From NCBI RefSeq assembly GCF_029625215.1, contig NZ_CP121197.1, positions 3,348,001 to 3,412,000 on the forward strand: a DNA stretch of 64,000 nt, in the 5' to 3' direction. Below the pieces are notes generated by a model. That model saw only the letters and a program-made list of their open reading frames with translations, did not search any database and was not told the origin of the DNA. This document shows positions 63,785-64,000 of this stretch, in pieces. The stretch is from Aurantibacillus circumpalustris (GTDB taxonomy: Bacteria > Bacteroidota > Bacteroidia > B-17B0 > Aurantibacillaceae). The translations under genes were made by a program, and so were the position numbers. Within the stretch, counting starts at the first letter, position 1, and every line of letters starts with the position of its first letter.

Positions 63785-64000
63785 CTAAAAAGAAACCGGA
63801 AGCTGTTTTATGTACTCGCTTAATTCAATATGTGCTGTTCGGGTAAATGGGATTGAAGTGTTTTTAATTGCTTTAATTCTCGAAATTTTAAAATCACGGT
63901 ACTCGCTACGAAGATGACACCAGGCAATTAAGTGCCAGCTGAGCGCATAAAAAACTAAACCTATAGGTTCCAAAGAACGCTTGGTAGTTAATTCCTTAGA
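63785..64000 (-). CDS. WYL-domain transcriptional regulator, 5' end beyond window
   Basis: The last 71 codons of a gene enter the window from the right edge. They read SKELTTKRSLEPIGLVFY, then LSWHLIAWCHLRSEYRDFKI, the C-terminal WYL pattern seen in YafY/PafC-type HTH regulators (LEPLGL, W-L-A-W-C, R-x-F). The stop TAG is at 63785-63787. An internal TTG at 63973 is not the true start because the frame is open to the edge. WYL proteins sense ligands or nucleic acids and control stress and defence genes. It is 89 bp upstream of dinB in the same direction, so it may regulate it; that is inference. Confidence 0.85.
   Translation of the reverse strand, partial: SKELTTKRSLEPIGLVFYALSWHLIAWCHLRSEYRDFKISRIKAIKNTSIPFTRTAHIELSEYIKQLPVSF

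Noticed and set aside
1-64000. CRISPR array, insertion sequence, prophage, rRNA or tRNA
   Set aside because: No repeat-spacer arrays, transposase or integrase motifs, phage structural genes, or tRNA/rRNA sequence were seen. I scanned by eye only, so a very degenerate element could be missed.

Overview
This low-GC window reads as chromosome of a member of the Bacteroidota, probably a gliding, aerobic, Flavobacteriales-like heterotroph. The evidence is seven large proteins ending in type IX secretion (T9SS) sorting domains, TAnnTTTG-type -7 promoter boxes, the gene order rpmB-rpmG-DUF4295-ftsY, the DUF6702/HupE/M1-peptidase neighbourhood, and many small secreted proteins whose signal peptides end in SQ or AQ. 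I see no phage, insertion sequence, CRISPR array, rRNA or tRNA. This is core chromosome with strain- or genus-level surface-protein genes inserted between housekeeping operons.

Layout. 1-2.9 kb: 5' part of a giant T9SS adhesin, running off the left edge. 3.3-4.7 kb: cystathionine beta-synthase. 4.8-11.3 kb (minus): a probable four-gene operon of a giant TraB/GumN protein, a MoxR ATPase, a small helical protein and fumarylacetoacetase. 11.4-16.9 kb (minus): thioredoxin reductase, thioesterase, tandem UspA, EttA and a secreted protein. 17-18.9 kb: a Cas4-like/DUF2779 nuclease convergent with a small lipoprotein gene. 19-22.4 kb (plus): pyrD, HMG-CoA-lyase-like gene, secreted protein and LRR protein. 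22.4-27.6 kb: M23/LysM peptidase without an ATG start, DUF6702, HupE and M1 peptidase. 27.6-42.1 kb: two giant Ig-like T9SS type-B proteins, UvrD/PcrA, an M43 protease and an MBL hydrolase. 42.2-47.0 kb (minus): ComEC, an Smr protein, DegT aminotransferase and sugar transferase. 47.1-50.2 kb: SPFH protein and a second M43 protease. 50.3-51.9 kb (plus): TPR protein and a secreted protein. 51.9-54.9 kb (minus): ftsY, DUF4295, rpmG, rpmB and ribD. 55-61.9 kb (minus): a tandem pair of paralogous T9SS giants with a small secreted protein upstream. 62-64 kb: lipoprotein, GNAT, DinB and a truncated WYL regulator.

How the genes may work together. The seven T9SS cargo genes make surface assembly the theme. 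The DegT/sugar-transferase pair could supply surface polysaccharide of the sort T9SS cargo is anchored to, but that link is inference. The partial gene at 1-2921 and the two genes at 54993-61439 form one paralogous family. The two complete copies share a central block of about 360 residues that is almost unchanged in protein although the DNA has drifted, mostly at apparently silent positions. The least explained cluster is the TraB-MoxR-172-residue-protein operon: MoxR ATPases normally sit beside VWA-domain partners, and none is present here.

Limits: family calls come from motifs read by eye. Unrecognised genes are labelled as such. Start codons were corrected where the listed first codon was weak (GTG or TTG ahead of a better ATG) or where a signal peptide decided it.
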